A DNA stretch of 17,049 nucleotides from NCBI GenBank assembly GCA_964477275.1, contig CAYZDV010000035.1, positions 1 to 17,049 on the forward strand. The letters are read 5' to 3'. A program made the translations under genes and the position numbers. Shown piece after piece: positions 5,550-13,279 of the stretch (within the stretch, counting starts at the first letter, position 1; each line of letters starts with the position of its first letter). The notes under the pieces are model-generated. The model did no database searches. It was not told the origin of the DNA and was given only the letters and a program-made list of their open reading frames with translations. This DNA is from CAYZDV01 sp964477275. Lineage in GTDB: Bacteria; Acidobacteriota; Aminicenantia; Aminicenantales; Aminicenantaceae.

Positions 5550-6905
5550 TCAAAATATGATTTTAAGTGCCTGCTTGACCGTCTTCACGTCCAAAAGAGT
5601 CATCTCCTTGAAGTCTTCCGTCTCGAGATGAGAGAGGTTCCCCTGGGGCAACATGACCGTTTTAAAGCCGAGCGAGCGCGCCTCTTTGACCCGGGCCACG
5701 GGCTGGCTCACCGAACGAATCTCACCGCTGAGGCCGACCTCCCCGAAGACGGCCAGTTCGGCCGGCACAGCCCTGTTTTTCAAGCAGGAAATGACGGCCA
5801 GGATCACTGCCAGATCCGAGGCCGGTTCATCCAGGACTAAGCCCCCGGCCACGTTGATATAGATATCCTCGCCGGCAAAGCTGAACCCCGCCTTTCTCTC
5901 GACAAGGGCCAGAAGCATGGCTACCCGAAAATGGTCGAGGCCGATGGTCATCCGTCTCGGATTTCCGGCAAACAGGGTGGAGGAGACGAGCGCCTGAATC
6001 TCGGCCAAAAAAGGCCGGGTTCCCTTGATGGTGCAGGCGACCACGCTTCCGGCTTCTTCGGTCGGCCGCTCCTTGAGGAAAAAGGCCGAGGGGTTGGCGA
6101 TGGCCTGAAGCCCGCTGCTGCCCATGTCGAATACGGCCAGCTCGGAGACCGGGCCGAACCTGTTTTTCAAGGCCCGGAGGACCCTGTGGCTGTGGTCTCT
6201 CTCCCCTTCAAAGTAAAGGACGACATCGACCATATGCTCCAGTGATTTTGGCCCGGCCAGAGACCCTTCCTTGGTGATATGACCGATAAGAAAGGCGGAG
6301 GACTGGTTCTTTTTGGCAAAGCGGAAGACCTGATTGGCGACTTCCCGAACCTGGCTGATGGTGCCAGGGCTGGATGACAGCCTGGAGGAAAACACGGCCT
6401 GGACAGAATCCAGCACAAAAATCTGGGGAACCATCTTTTCGGCGTGGCCGATGATCCGCTCGAGGCTGGTCTCAGCCAGGAGGTAGAGGTTTCCGTTGGT
6501 CAGGCCGAGCCGCCGGCCCCGGATCTTGATCTGCTCCAGGGATTCCTCCCCGGAGACATAGAGCACCCTGTGGCCGTCTGCGGCGAAGTCACGGCTCATT
6601 TGCAGGAGGAGAGTGGACTTTCCGATGCCCGGCTCGCCTCCAATCAGGACCAGAGAGCCCGGAACGACACCTCCTCCCAGCACAGGATTGAGCTCTTCAA
6701 TTTTTGTCCGTATTCTCTCTGTCTGGATTTCTTTGATATCCCTGTAGAGGACGGGATTTGAAGGGGGAAAAGAATATTCTGCCGCAGCTTCTTCCTCGGC
6801 TTCCTCGACCATGGTGTTCCACTCGCCGCAATTCGGACATCTCCCCAGCCATTTGGGGGAATTGAAGCCGCAATTCTGGCAGATGAAAAGCGTCTTTGCC
6901 TTCAT
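5550..6905 (-). CDS. radA: DNA repair/recombination ATPase RadA (Sms)
   Basis: RecA-like, DnaB-type motor that helps branch migration and recombination intermediate processing. The 451 residues show all RadA parts in order: an N-terminal four-cysteine zinc finger (C9, C12, C23, C26), Walker A GGEPGIGKST (89-98), Walker B VLDS (164-167), the RadA-specific KNRFG (247-251), and a C-terminal Lon-protease-like domain containing GEVGLSGE. The ATG at 6905 shares its A with the final base of the mlaD stop codon (TGATG), giving close coupling to the lipid transport genes. A TTG one codon upstream is the other possible start. Its position before yacL matches the Bacillus order. Confidence 0.97.
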   Translation of the reverse strand: MKAKTLFICQNCGFNSPKWLGRCPNCGEWNTMVEEAEEEAAAEYSFPPSNPVLYRDIKEIQTERIRTKIEELNPVLGGGVVPGSLVLIGGEPGIGKSTLLLQMSRDFAADGHRVLYVSGEESLEQIKIRGRRLGLTNGNLYLLAETSLERIIGHAEKMVPQIFVLDSVQAVFSSRLSSSPGTISQVREVANQVFRFAKKNQSSAFLIGHITKEGSLAGPKSLEHMVDVVLYFEGERDHSHRVLRALKNRFGPVSELAVFDMGSSGLQAIANPSAFFLKERPTEEAGSVVACTIKGTRPFLAEIQALVSSTLFAGNPRRMTIGLDHFRVAMLLALVERKAGFSFAGEDIYINVAGGLVLDEPASDLAVILAVISCLKNRAVPAELAVFGEVGLSGEIRSVSQPVARVKEARSLGFKTVMLPQGNLSHLETEDFKEMTLLDVKTVKQALKIIF

Positions 6906-8212
6906 CAAAAGCCCAGCTCCAGGCCGAAGAATAGTTCCCTGCTGGAAGCCAGGGCCAGGTCGTCCACGCCGAAGAGAATGTGAATAAACCGGGACGGACC
7001 ATACCGCGTGGAGAACCTGAAGTGGGGGCGGGGGCTGCGGTTGAAATCATACCCCTCCAGGCTGAACCGGAGGCGATCCCGGGCCACATAGTAGTCAAGG
7101 CCGACTCCGATTTCCGACTCCAGGATGCCGATCCGAGGGGCGATGTCTCCCCAGCGAAGCCCGCCCTGGGCGGAGTAGAGAAGCTTGTCCAGCCACGGGT
7201 CGTGGATAATCTGGGCCAGAAAGTATTTCTTCGGCGTCGGCCAGATGCTGAAGTTGAAATAACTCTTCAGCTCCTCGCTCTTTCCATAATAATCCACACG
7301 GATTCCTCCGCTAAAGCGGAGGCTGGAGACAGGAGCGATAACCTTCTCCAGCTCTTCCATCGCTCCTTCGACCCTCCGGTAAAGGTCCGGATCCTGAATC
7401 AGCTTTCCCAGAGTCCCCTCTCCCTTGTTGATCTTCTCCAGGGTCTGGTTGACAATCTTGAGGGACTCCTCGATGGCCCTGATCAGCTCCTGGATGTTCT
7501 TCAAATTGACCTTGATTTCGGTCCGATTCTCCTCGACGGTCTCTTTGAGAATGCTGACCAGCTCGTCGATATTCCTGGAGACTTTTTCCACTTGCTCTTC
7601 GAAGACCTGAATGGCCTGGTTAGAACTCGTCAGTCCCCGGCGGATATCTCCTTTGTGCTCTCCGAAAAATTGATTCAGATCCTCGCTGAAGGTGGCCAGG
7701 TTGCGGAGCATGTCCTGGAAATTCGCCCTGGACTCCTCTCCGCCGACCGTTTCTCCGACCGTCCGGCCTATCTCCTTGAACTCATCCCCGATGGCCAGCA
7801 GAAGAGTTCCCATCTGATCAAAGCTGACGGGAGGGATTCCTTCCAGCTGGCCTCCGGCGAGGCAGAACTCGTCTGCCTTCCCGGGGATGATCTCGATATG
7901 TTTCTCGCCCAGAAGCCCCAGCGAAGCCAGTGTCGCCTTGGAGCCCTTGGGCACGTTGATTCCGGGGTTGATGCTGAGCTCCACTTCAGCCCGGCTCCCT
8001 TTCAGCCGGATGCTCCTGACGAAGCCGACTTTCACCCCGGCCATCCTGACCACCGCCCTCTCTTCCAGGCCGGAGGCTGAGGCATAGTCCACGAAAAGGG
8101 GATACCCCTTTTTCCGGAAGAACGTGCTGAGGTCTCCAACGACGAAGACAAATGTGGCGATGATGAAGAGGGAGATGCCGATGAAGACTCCGATCTTTGT
8201 TTCTCTTCTCAT
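6905..8212 (-). CDS. mlaD: MlaD-family MCE lipid transport protein with predicted C-terminal beta-barrel
   Basis: Periplasmic substrate-binding component of the MlaE/MlaF ABC lipid transporter. One N-terminal membrane segment (about 7-26) is followed by an MCE domain (about 37-112; GLEERAVVRMAGVKVG then LLGEKHIEIIPG). A long, mostly helical section (about 130-293) follows. Residues 297-435 alternate hydrophobic and polar residues in 8-10 short strands rich in Tyr, Phe and Gly, and the chain ends FFGLELGF, with the terminal Phe typical of outer-membrane barrels. Escherichia coli MlaD is about 183 residues, so this 435-residue protein is much longer. The layout matches the trans-envelope MlaD described in Veillonella parvula. 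No mlaA, mlaB or mlaC gene is nearby. A 55-base gap separates it from mlaF. Confidence 0.9.
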   Translation of the reverse strand: MRRETKIGVFIGISLFIIATFVFVVGDLSTFFRKKGYPLFVDYASASGLEERAVVRMAGVKVGFVRSIRLKGSRAEVELSINPGINVPKGSKATLASLGLLGEKHIEIIPGKADEFCLAGGQLEGIPPVSFDQMGTLLLAIGDEFKEIGRTVGETVGGEESRANFQDMLRNLATFSEDLNQFFGEHKGDIRRGLTSSNQAIQVFEEQVEKVSRNIDELVSILKETVEENRTEIKVNLKNIQELIRAIEESLKIVNQTLEKINKGEGTLGKLIQDPDLYRRVEGAMEELEKVIAPVSSLRFSGGIRVDYYGKSEELKSYFNFSIWPTPKKYFLAQIIHDPWLDKLLYSAQGGLRWGDIAPRIGILESEIGVGLDYYVARDRLRFSLEGYDFNRSPRPHFRFSTRYGPSRFIHILFGVDDLALASSRELFFGLELGF

Positions 8213-8267
8213 GGTTTTCTCTTCATTTTACCATATCTGTCATCACCTTTTCTGTCCCATGCGTGTT

Positions 8268-9014
8268 TTACCAGGTTTTGATCGGGCCCTCAGCATGACC
8301 GTGAATAAACTGCTGGACGATCAGGCTCTGGGAATTCCGGATCTCCTCCGGTGTCCCGATCTCGATAATTTTTCCCTCGTAAAGCATGCCAATCCTGTCG
8401 GCCACCTTGTAGGCGCTGGCCATGTCATGGGTGATGATGAGCGAGGCCACGGTCATCTCCCTCTTCATCCGGATGATCAGGTCGTTGATGGCATCCGCCC
8501 GGATGGGGTCGATTCCCGTGGACGGCTCGTCGTAGAGGATGATGTCCGGCCGGTAGGCGATGGCCCGGGCCAGGGCCACTCTCTTTTTCATGCCTCCGCT
8601 GAGCTCATGAGGCATGAGGTCCTCAACTCCTATCAGGCCAACTTTGGCCAGACACTCTGTCGCTATCTCCCGGATTTTCTCCGGCGGGTAATCCGTGTAT
8701 CTTTCCAGGCCGAAGCGGACATTCTCGGCGACGGTCATCGAGTCAAAGAGCGCACTGCTCTGGAAAAGCATGCCGAACCTTCGGGTGATCGAATGGAGCT
8801 CGTTATTGTTGAGGCGAGTGATGTCGACGCCGTCCACAAGGACTTTTCCCCTGTCGGGCTTGAGAAGTCCGATGATGTGCTTGAGAAGCACGCTCTTCCC
8901 GCAGCCGCTCTGGCCGATAATGGCCACGGTTTCGCCGTGGCGGAGCCAGAAGCTGACCCCCTGGAGGACTTTTTTTTCTCCAAACGACTTGTGCAGGTCG
9001 ATGACTTTGATCAT
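8268..9014 (-). CDS. mlaF: ABC transporter ATP-binding protein MlaF (lipid asymmetry/transport)
   Basis: ATPase of the MlaFE lipid transporter, acting on the cytoplasmic face of the inner membrane. The 248 residues contain Walker A GQSGCGKS (34-41), Q-loop Gln 85, ABC signature LSGGM (138-142), Walker B IILYDEP (158-164) and the switch His 196. The sequence LSGGMKKRVALARA together with YDEPSTGIDPI is typical of the MlaF/Mkl branch. The ATG overlaps the mlaE stop codon (ATGA), so the permease and ATPase are translated together. Confidence 0.96.
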   Translation of the reverse strand: MIKVIDLHKSFGEKKVLQGVSFWLRHGETVAIIGQSGCGKSVLLKHIIGLLKPDRGKVLVDGVDITRLNNNELHSITRRFGMLFQSSALFDSMTVAENVRFGLERYTDYPPEKIREIATECLAKVGLIGVEDLMPHELSGGMKKRVALARAIAYRPDIILYDEPSTGIDPIRADAINDLIIRMKREMTVASLIITHDMASAYKVADRIGMLYEGKIIEIGTPEEIRNSQSLIVQQFIHGHAEGPIKTW

Positions 9015-9805
9015 ATTCCGATATCCGCCGGGAGTGCCTTGCTGAGAAAAAAGTTCACGATCAAAATGGCAATGCTGGCGATGACCACCGTCCGGGTCGT
9101 GGCCCGACCCACTCCCTCGGCTCCGCCCTCAGCTTTCAGGCCCTGCCAGCAGCCGACGATGGCAATGATCAGGCCGAAAACAGCGGCTTTGATCAGCCCG
9201 CTGAAGATATCCCAGAGCTCCATGTAGAGCAGGGTGTTGCGGATGTAGAGGACGCGGTTGACCCCCATGAGATACACGTTGTAGAAAAAACCGGCGAAAA
9301 TGCCGATGATGTCTCCGTAAATAGTCAGGACGGGAAGCATGACGATGCTGGCCAGAGTCCGGGGCACCACAAGATAACGGACCGGGTCTGCTCCCAGGCT
9401 GAAGAGAGCATCAACCTGTTCGGTGATCTTCATCGTCCCGATCTCTGCCGCCATGGCCGAACCGACGCGGCCGGTGACCATTAACCCGACCAAAATGGGG
9501 ATCAGCTCCTTGGAAAGCCCCAGAGAAATGATGGGCCCGCCATAGGCCTCAGACCCAGGCCCGATGTATCGGTGAAACCCGATATAGGTCTGGAGGCCAA
9601 AAACAAGGCCGCCGAAGGCAGCAGTGAGGGAAACAACGGGCAACGACCGGACTCCGATTTCCTCCAGCTGCTGGAGGAAGATCGCCTTCTCGCGGGGCCT
9701 TTTGAATAAGCTCAGGAACGTCCGTGCCGAAAGCTGGCCGATCTCTCCCAGCTGCCGGAAGAAAATCTCAAAATAATAATACGGTGACTTCACTCTGGAG
9801 ATCAT
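9011..9805 (-). CDS. mlaE: MlaE family lipid ABC transporter permease
   Basis: Inner-membrane permease of the Mla-type phospholipid transporter. From the ATG at 9805 it is 264 residues with an N-terminal amphipathic helix (YYYFEIFFRQLGEI) and about five hydrophobic segments. The family core ELIPILVGLMVTGRVG (100-115) continues into SAMAAEIGTM and EQVDAL (129-134). The open frame extends further upstream into dnaB, but that part has no homology-like character, so the start 4 bases after the dnaB stop is preferred even though no ribosome site is obvious; coupling to dnaB translation would explain this. It is followed directly by mlaF and mlaD. Confidence 0.95.
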   Translation of the reverse strand: MISRVKSPYYYFEIFFRQLGEIGQLSARTFLSLFKRPREKAIFLQQLEEIGVRSLPVVSLTAAFGGLVFGLQTYIGFHRYIGPGSEAYGGPIISLGLSKELIPILVGLMVTGRVGSAMAAEIGTMKITEQVDALFSLGADPVRYLVVPRTLASIVMLPVLTIYGDIIGIFAGFFYNVYLMGVNRVLYIRNTLLYMELWDIFSGLIKAAVFGLIIAIVGCWQGLKAEGGAEGVGRATTRTVVIASIAILIVNFFLSKALPADIGI

Positions 9806-9809
9806 GTTA

Positions 9810-11165
9810 TCAGGGCTGAAAAGACTGAAATTCCATGTCGTAAAAACGCGCGAATTCCTTGATAAATGCCAGGCGGACCCTTCCCGTTGGTCCGTTCCTC
9901 TGTTTGGCCACGTTGACCTCGGCTTCTCCCCGGATGTTCTCATCATTGGGACGGTAGAGCTCGGGGCGGTAGATGAAAATGACCACGTCGGCATCCTGCT
10001 CGATGGCCCCTGATTCCCTCAGGTCGGAGAGCTGGGGGATGGGCTCCCGCCGTCCCCTCTCAGGAGCCCGGCTCAACTGCGAAATGCCCACCACGGGAAT
10101 CCTGACCTCCTTGGCCAGTTCTTTCAGGGAGCGGGAAATGTAAGACATCTCCTGGGTCCTGTTCTCAAACCGGCCTCCAGTGCGCATGAGCTGCATGTAG
10201 TCCACAAACACCAGGTCGAGATTCTGCTCCATTTTCAGCCTCCGGGTTTTGGCTTTCATCTCCATCACGGTCAGAGCCGGACTTTCATCGACGAAGATCT
10301 TGGCTCGGGAGAGAACCTCGGCTCCCAGCTTGAGCTTCTCGAAATCCCTCTCACCGATGAATCCTGTCCTGACTTTTTTGATGTCCAGCTGGGACTCTCC
10401 ACAGAGCAGCCGGATAACGATCTGTTCCTTGGCCATTTCCAGCGAGAAAAATCCCACCGCATAATCGGTCTTGACCCCGATGTGATGAGAGATGTTCAAA
10501 CAGATGGCTGTCTTACCCATGGAAGGCCGGCCGGCGACGACGATGAACTCCGAGTTGTGGAAGCCGGAAGTCAGGCCGTCCAGGTCGCGAAATCCGGTGG
10601 GAATGCCGGTAACCATCTCCTTCCGCTCATGCATGGCTCTGATCATATCCAAGGTCGGGCCGGTGAGAATCCCGACCGGAACGAGACCCGGCCGGATTCT
10701 CTGCTCGGCAACCTCGATGATCGCGGCCTGAGCTTCGTCGAGGAGCTGGTCGGCATCCTCCTTCTGCTCGTAGCTGGAGGAAATGATCTTGGCCGAGGAG
10801 AGGATGAGCTGGCGGAGAAGGGCCTTTTCCTTGATGATCCGGGCATAGAATTCGACGTTCAGACTCTTGGGGACACCGTCCATCAGCGATGAAAGATAGG
10901 CCGCGCCTCCGACTTCCTCGAGCAGGCCAGCTCTCTGGAGCTCCTCGCTCAAGGTCAGCACGTCGACCGGAAGGCCTTTATCCACGAGAAAGATGATTTT
11001 CTCCAGGATGGCGCGGTGCGCGTCCCTGTAGAAGTCCTCGGGAGAGATGATGGAAAGGACCACATTCAGGTTTTTGTTGTTCAAAAGAATTCCACCCAGG
11101 GCGGTCTTCTCGGCTTCAAGACTGTTGGGAGGGATTTTCTTGAGGAACATCAAGTCAAGTTCCAT
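9810..11165 (-). CDS. dnaB: Replicative DNA helicase DnaB
   Basis: Hexameric helicase that unwinds the fork ahead of DNA polymerase III and binds primase. The 451 residues begin with the N-terminal helical domain (PPNSLEAEKTALGGILL near 12-28), a linker helix at about 150-180, and the RecA-like C-terminal domain with Walker A GRPSMGKTA (212-220), SLEM (241-244), Walker B LVFVDY (318-323) and the DLRESGAIEQDAD region. No intein or insertion interrupts it. GGAGGGAGAA lies immediately before the ATG. It follows the S6-S18-L9 ribosomal genes, as in many bacteria, and leads into mlaE. Confidence 0.97.
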   Translation of the reverse strand: MELDLMFLKKIPPNSLEAEKTALGGILLNNKNLNVVLSIISPEDFYRDAHRAILEKIIFLVDKGLPVDVLTLSEELQRAGLLEEVGGAAYLSSLMDGVPKSLNVEFYARIIKEKALLRQLILSSAKIISSSYEQKEDADQLLDEAQAAIIEVAEQRIRPGLVPVGILTGPTLDMIRAMHERKEMVTGIPTGFRDLDGLTSGFHNSEFIVVAGRPSMGKTAICLNISHHIGVKTDYAVGFFSLEMAKEQIVIRLLCGESQLDIKKVRTGFIGERDFEKLKLGAEVLSRAKIFVDESPALTVMEMKAKTRRLKMEQNLDLVFVDYMQLMRTGGRFENRTQEMSYISRSLKELAKEVRIPVVGISQLSRAPERGRREPIPQLSDLRESGAIEQDADVVIFIYRPELYRPNDENIRGEAEVNVAKQRNGPTGRVRLAFIKEFARFYDMEFQSFQP

Positions 11166-11199
11166 TTCTCCCTCCTCGCTCTTCTGATCTCATTCCCGG

Positions 11200-11856
11200 C
11201 TACTCCTCTTCCTTTTCTGCTTCTTCCGGGGCATGAGTTTCGTTTTCCGCACCCGCCAGCGGGACTTCCGGAGGCATCTCCTCACTTTCTGCCTCTCTGG
11301 CTTGTTCTGTTTCTTCGGCTTCTCCTGATTTTTCCTCCGGCTCCTCCATCTCTTCGGCGGCCTTTTTCTTCTTTTTCAGAGCCTCCTTTTTCTCTTTAGC
11401 CTCTTGCTCCTCCTCTTCCTTCACCACCTCAACTTTGAGCTCAGCTTGCTCCTCATGAAATATTTTGATGGGGACTGAATAATTCCCCAATCTCTTGATG
11501 TGATCGTCGAGGAGAATTTTCTTCTTGTCGACTTCGTAGCCCAGTTCTTGGAGGGCCTCTTTGATATCCGAAGCGCTGACCGAGCCGAAGATGAGGTCCT
11601 TCTCGGCCGTCTTCCTCTTGAAGGTCAGGGTGAGCTGGTTGAACCTCTGGATCAACTCCTGCGAGGAGGCCCGTTCTTTCTCCACCGCTTTTTTCAACAC
11701 CTGCTGCTCGCGCTGAATCATATTCATGTTGGAGGAGGTGACCTCGATGGCCATTTTCCGGGGAATGAGATAATTTCTTCCATAGCCACGGGCCACATCC
11801 ACGATGTCCCCTTTTCTTCCGAGGCTTTCAATGTCTTGTTTCAGAATGACTTTCAT
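11200..11856 (-). CDS. rplI: Large ribosomal subunit protein bL9 with long acidic C-terminal tail
   Basis: Ribosomal protein L9, bound to 23S rRNA near the L1 stalk. Residues 1-50 form the classic N-terminal domain (MKVILKQDIESLGRKGDIV, then GYGRNYLIPRKMA), followed by the connecting helix and the C-terminal domain to about 147. The usual length is about 148 residues; here about 70 more follow, dominated by Glu, Lys and Ala and ending in EEAEKEEE, probably disordered. A strong ribosome site (GGGGAGAGGAA) precedes the ATG. It sits 27 bases after rpsR. The tail is in frame and uses mixed codons, so it looks like a real extension rather than a frameshift. Confidence 0.96.
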   Translation of the reverse strand: MKVILKQDIESLGRKGDIVDVARGYGRNYLIPRKMAIEVTSSNMNMIQREQQVLKKAVEKERASSQELIQRFNQLTLTFKRKTAEKDLIFGSVSASDIKEALQELGYEVDKKKILLDDHIKRLGNYSVPIKIFHEEQAELKVEVVKEEEEQEAKEKKEALKKKKKAAEEMEEPEEKSGEAEETEQAREAESEEMPPEVPLAGAENETHAPEEAEKEEE

Positions 11857-11883
11857 TTCCTCTCCCCGCTGAGACCGTCCGGC

Positions 11884-12141
11884 CTAATCCTCTACGAAAG
11901 GAAGCAACGCCAGCAGTCGGGCACGTTTGATGGCCGTGGCCAGCCTTCGCTGATGAAAGGCGCAGGTCCCGGTCACCCGTCTCGGGGAAATCTTGCCCCG
12001 CTCAAAAACATATTTTCTCAGGACATCGGAATTCTTGTAATCGATCTCCCTGGCATTCCTCTGGCAGAACCGGCAGAATTTCTTTTTGGCTGGAAAATAC
12101 CTTCGGAATGTGCTTCTCTCGCTTCTCTGTTCCCTGGCCAT
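11884..12141 (-). CDS. rpsR: Small ribosomal subunit protein bS18 (zinc-site form)
   Basis: Ribosomal protein S18, partner of S6 on the 30S platform. The 85 residues carry the family core KNSDVLRKYV and SPRRVTG. Cys 23, Cys 26, Cys 60 and His 63 form a likely zinc site, the zinc-containing version of S18. It starts 2 bases after the rpsF stop with GAGGAG upstream, matching the usual rpsF-rpsR-rplI cluster, although here there is no ssb between rpsF and rpsR. Confidence 0.97.
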   Translation of the reverse strand: MAREQRSERSTFRRYFPAKKKFCRFCQRNAREIDYKNSDVLRKYVFERGKISPRRVTGTCAFHQRRLATAIKRARLLALLPFVED

Positions 12142-12143
12142 CT

Positions 12144-12629
12144 TTATTTCTCCTCTTTTCCTTCTTCGGTCGCTTTTTCGGTCACACTCTTCTCGCCGCC
12201 TTTCTCCTTCTCGCTTCTGTGCATGGAGGTCTTTCTCACAGGTCTCCTGGCGACTTTCTCTTCTCCGCGGCTGTCCTCTTCACGGTCAGGCGGCGCCTCC
12301 TGAGGGGGAGGAGCCGCTTTCCTCTTCCGGCGCACATTCGGCTTCGTGTCCTTTTTTACCGTCAGGTAGCGGAGAACAGGCTCCGTCTGTTTGAAGAGTC
12401 TTTCCAGCTCAGAAGGAACACCCGGGTCCCCCTCGTAAAGGAAAAAAACATAGAACGCCTCCTCGAAGCGCTGGATGGGATAGGCGAGCTTTCTTTTCCC
12501 CCACCGGTCCTCCTTGATCATCTTCCCGTTCTTCTGGGAGACCACCTCGGCCATCCGGGAGATGATTTTTTCGGTCTCCTCCTCCTCCAGGTTGGGAGCG
12601 ATCAGGAACGCTGTTTCATATTGTCTCAT
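12144..12629 (-). CDS. rpsF: Small ribosomal subunit protein bS6 with charged C-terminal extension
   Basis: Ribosomal protein S6, which dimerises with S18 on the 30S subunit. From the ATG at 12629 it is 161 residues: the S6 fold (MRQYETAFLIAPNLEEEE at the front, then the RWGKRKLAYPI core) covers about 1-95. The remaining 65 residues are a Lys/Arg/Glu-rich, Pro-containing tail, longer than the usual S6. AAGGAGG lies 5-6 bases before this ATG, making it the better start than the GTG two codons upstream. A stem-loop lies in the 65-base leader between pth and rpsF. Confidence 0.95.
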   Translation of the reverse strand: MRQYETAFLIAPNLEEEETEKIISRMAEVVSQKNGKMIKEDRWGKRKLAYPIQRFEEAFYVFFLYEGDPGVPSELERLFKQTEPVLRYLTVKKDTKPNVRRKRKAAPPPQEAPPDREEDSRGEEKVARRPVRKTSMHRSEKEKGGEKSVTEKATEEGKEEK

Positions 12630-12651
12630 CGACACCTCCTTGTGGATCTAT

Positions 12652-12684
12652 AGCTCCTTCTTCTCTGAGAAGGAACAAGGAGCT
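12652..12684 (-). promoter_or_regulatory. Stem-loop in the rpsF leader (possible autoregulatory element)
   Basis: On the minus-strand transcript AGCTCCTT (12684-12677) pairs with AAGGAGCT (12659-12652), and an inner CTTCT/AGAAG stem with a 3-base loop sits on top, separated by a 4-base bulge on the 5' side. It lies 22 bases before the rpsF start. In several bacteria the S6:S18 pair binds an rpsF leader hairpin; I do not see the CCG bulge I recall for that motif, so the match is only by position. Read on the plus strand it is followed by TGTTTT and could also act as a weak terminator. Confidence 0.4.
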
Positions 12685-12694
12685 TGTTTTCTCT

Positions 12695-13276
12695 TCAACT
12701 CTCCGGCGTTTTTGCTCTTCGATTGTAAATGTTCATCGCCTCTTCGGCTTTTCCTTCGAAAAGCATGTGCAAAGCTTCTCTGGCTTTCTTCAGGCCTTCC
12801 TCCAGAAGAGGCTTCTCCGCGTCATCAAAGGGGGAGAGGACATACTCAACGGCATCTCTTCCCCCGGGCAGAGGACCGATTCCTATTCTTATCCTGAGAA
12901 ACTCCGTGGTCCGGATCTCCTCCACCACGGACATCATCCCTCGATGTGTCCCGGCGCTGCCTCTTTTCCTGACCCGAATCTCTCCCAGCGGGATGTCCAG
13001 GTCGTCGTGGACGATGACCAGTTTCTCGGGCTGAATGCCTCTTCCCTCCAGAATCTGCTTCACTGCCAGGCCGCTGCGGTTCATGAAGGTCAAGGGGGTG
13101 GCCAGGAGAATCTTTCCCTTTTCCCGCTCGACATATGCTGCCCTGGACGCGAAAATTGTTTTTCTCAGCCTCACTTTCCACTCTTTGGCCAGGCTCTTAA
13201 TAAAGACGAATCCGGCATTGTGTCTTGTCCCAGAATAGCGCCTTCCAGGATTTCCCAATCCGACAACGGCCCACAA
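12695..13276 (-). CDS. pth: Peptidyl-tRNA hydrolase (Pth)
   Basis: Cleaves peptidyl-tRNA dropped from ribosomes so that tRNA is recycled. The 193 residues carry the GLGNPG loop with N9, the catalytic His 19 (RHNAG), TFMN with N66 and HDDLD with D91. The segment GTHRG (109-113) has Arg 112 where Escherichia coli Pth has Asn 114. The start is a TTG at 13276, supported by GGGAG 6 bases upstream; the protein then begins MWAVVGLGNPG as expected. It begins 3 bases after the rplY stop. The pair rplY-pth is a common neighbourhood. Confidence 0.95.
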   Translation of the reverse strand: MWAVVGLGNPGRRYSGTRHNAGFVFIKSLAKEWKVRLRKTIFASRAAYVEREKGKILLATPLTFMNRSGLAVKQILEGRGIQPEKLVIVHDDLDIPLGEIRVRKRGSAGTHRGMMSVVEEIRTTEFLRIRIGIGPLPGGRDAVEYVLSPFDDAEKPLLEEGLKKAREALHMLFEGKAEEAMNIYNRRAKTPES

Positions 13277-13279
13277 GAA

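Noticed and set aside
6980..8080. 366-codon plus-strand open frame
   Set aside because: Antisense shadow of mlaD; composition mirrors the coding strand and no domain is seen.
8124..9227. 367-codon plus-strand open frame
   Set aside because: Antisense to mlaF and the ends of mlaD and mlaE, which have definite ABC transporter motifs.
9806..9994. Upstream extension of mlaE by 63 codons
   Set aside because: It lies wholly within the dnaB 3' coding region and translates to Ser/Thr/Arg-rich sequence unlike MlaE; the ATG at 9805 gives a normal-length permease.
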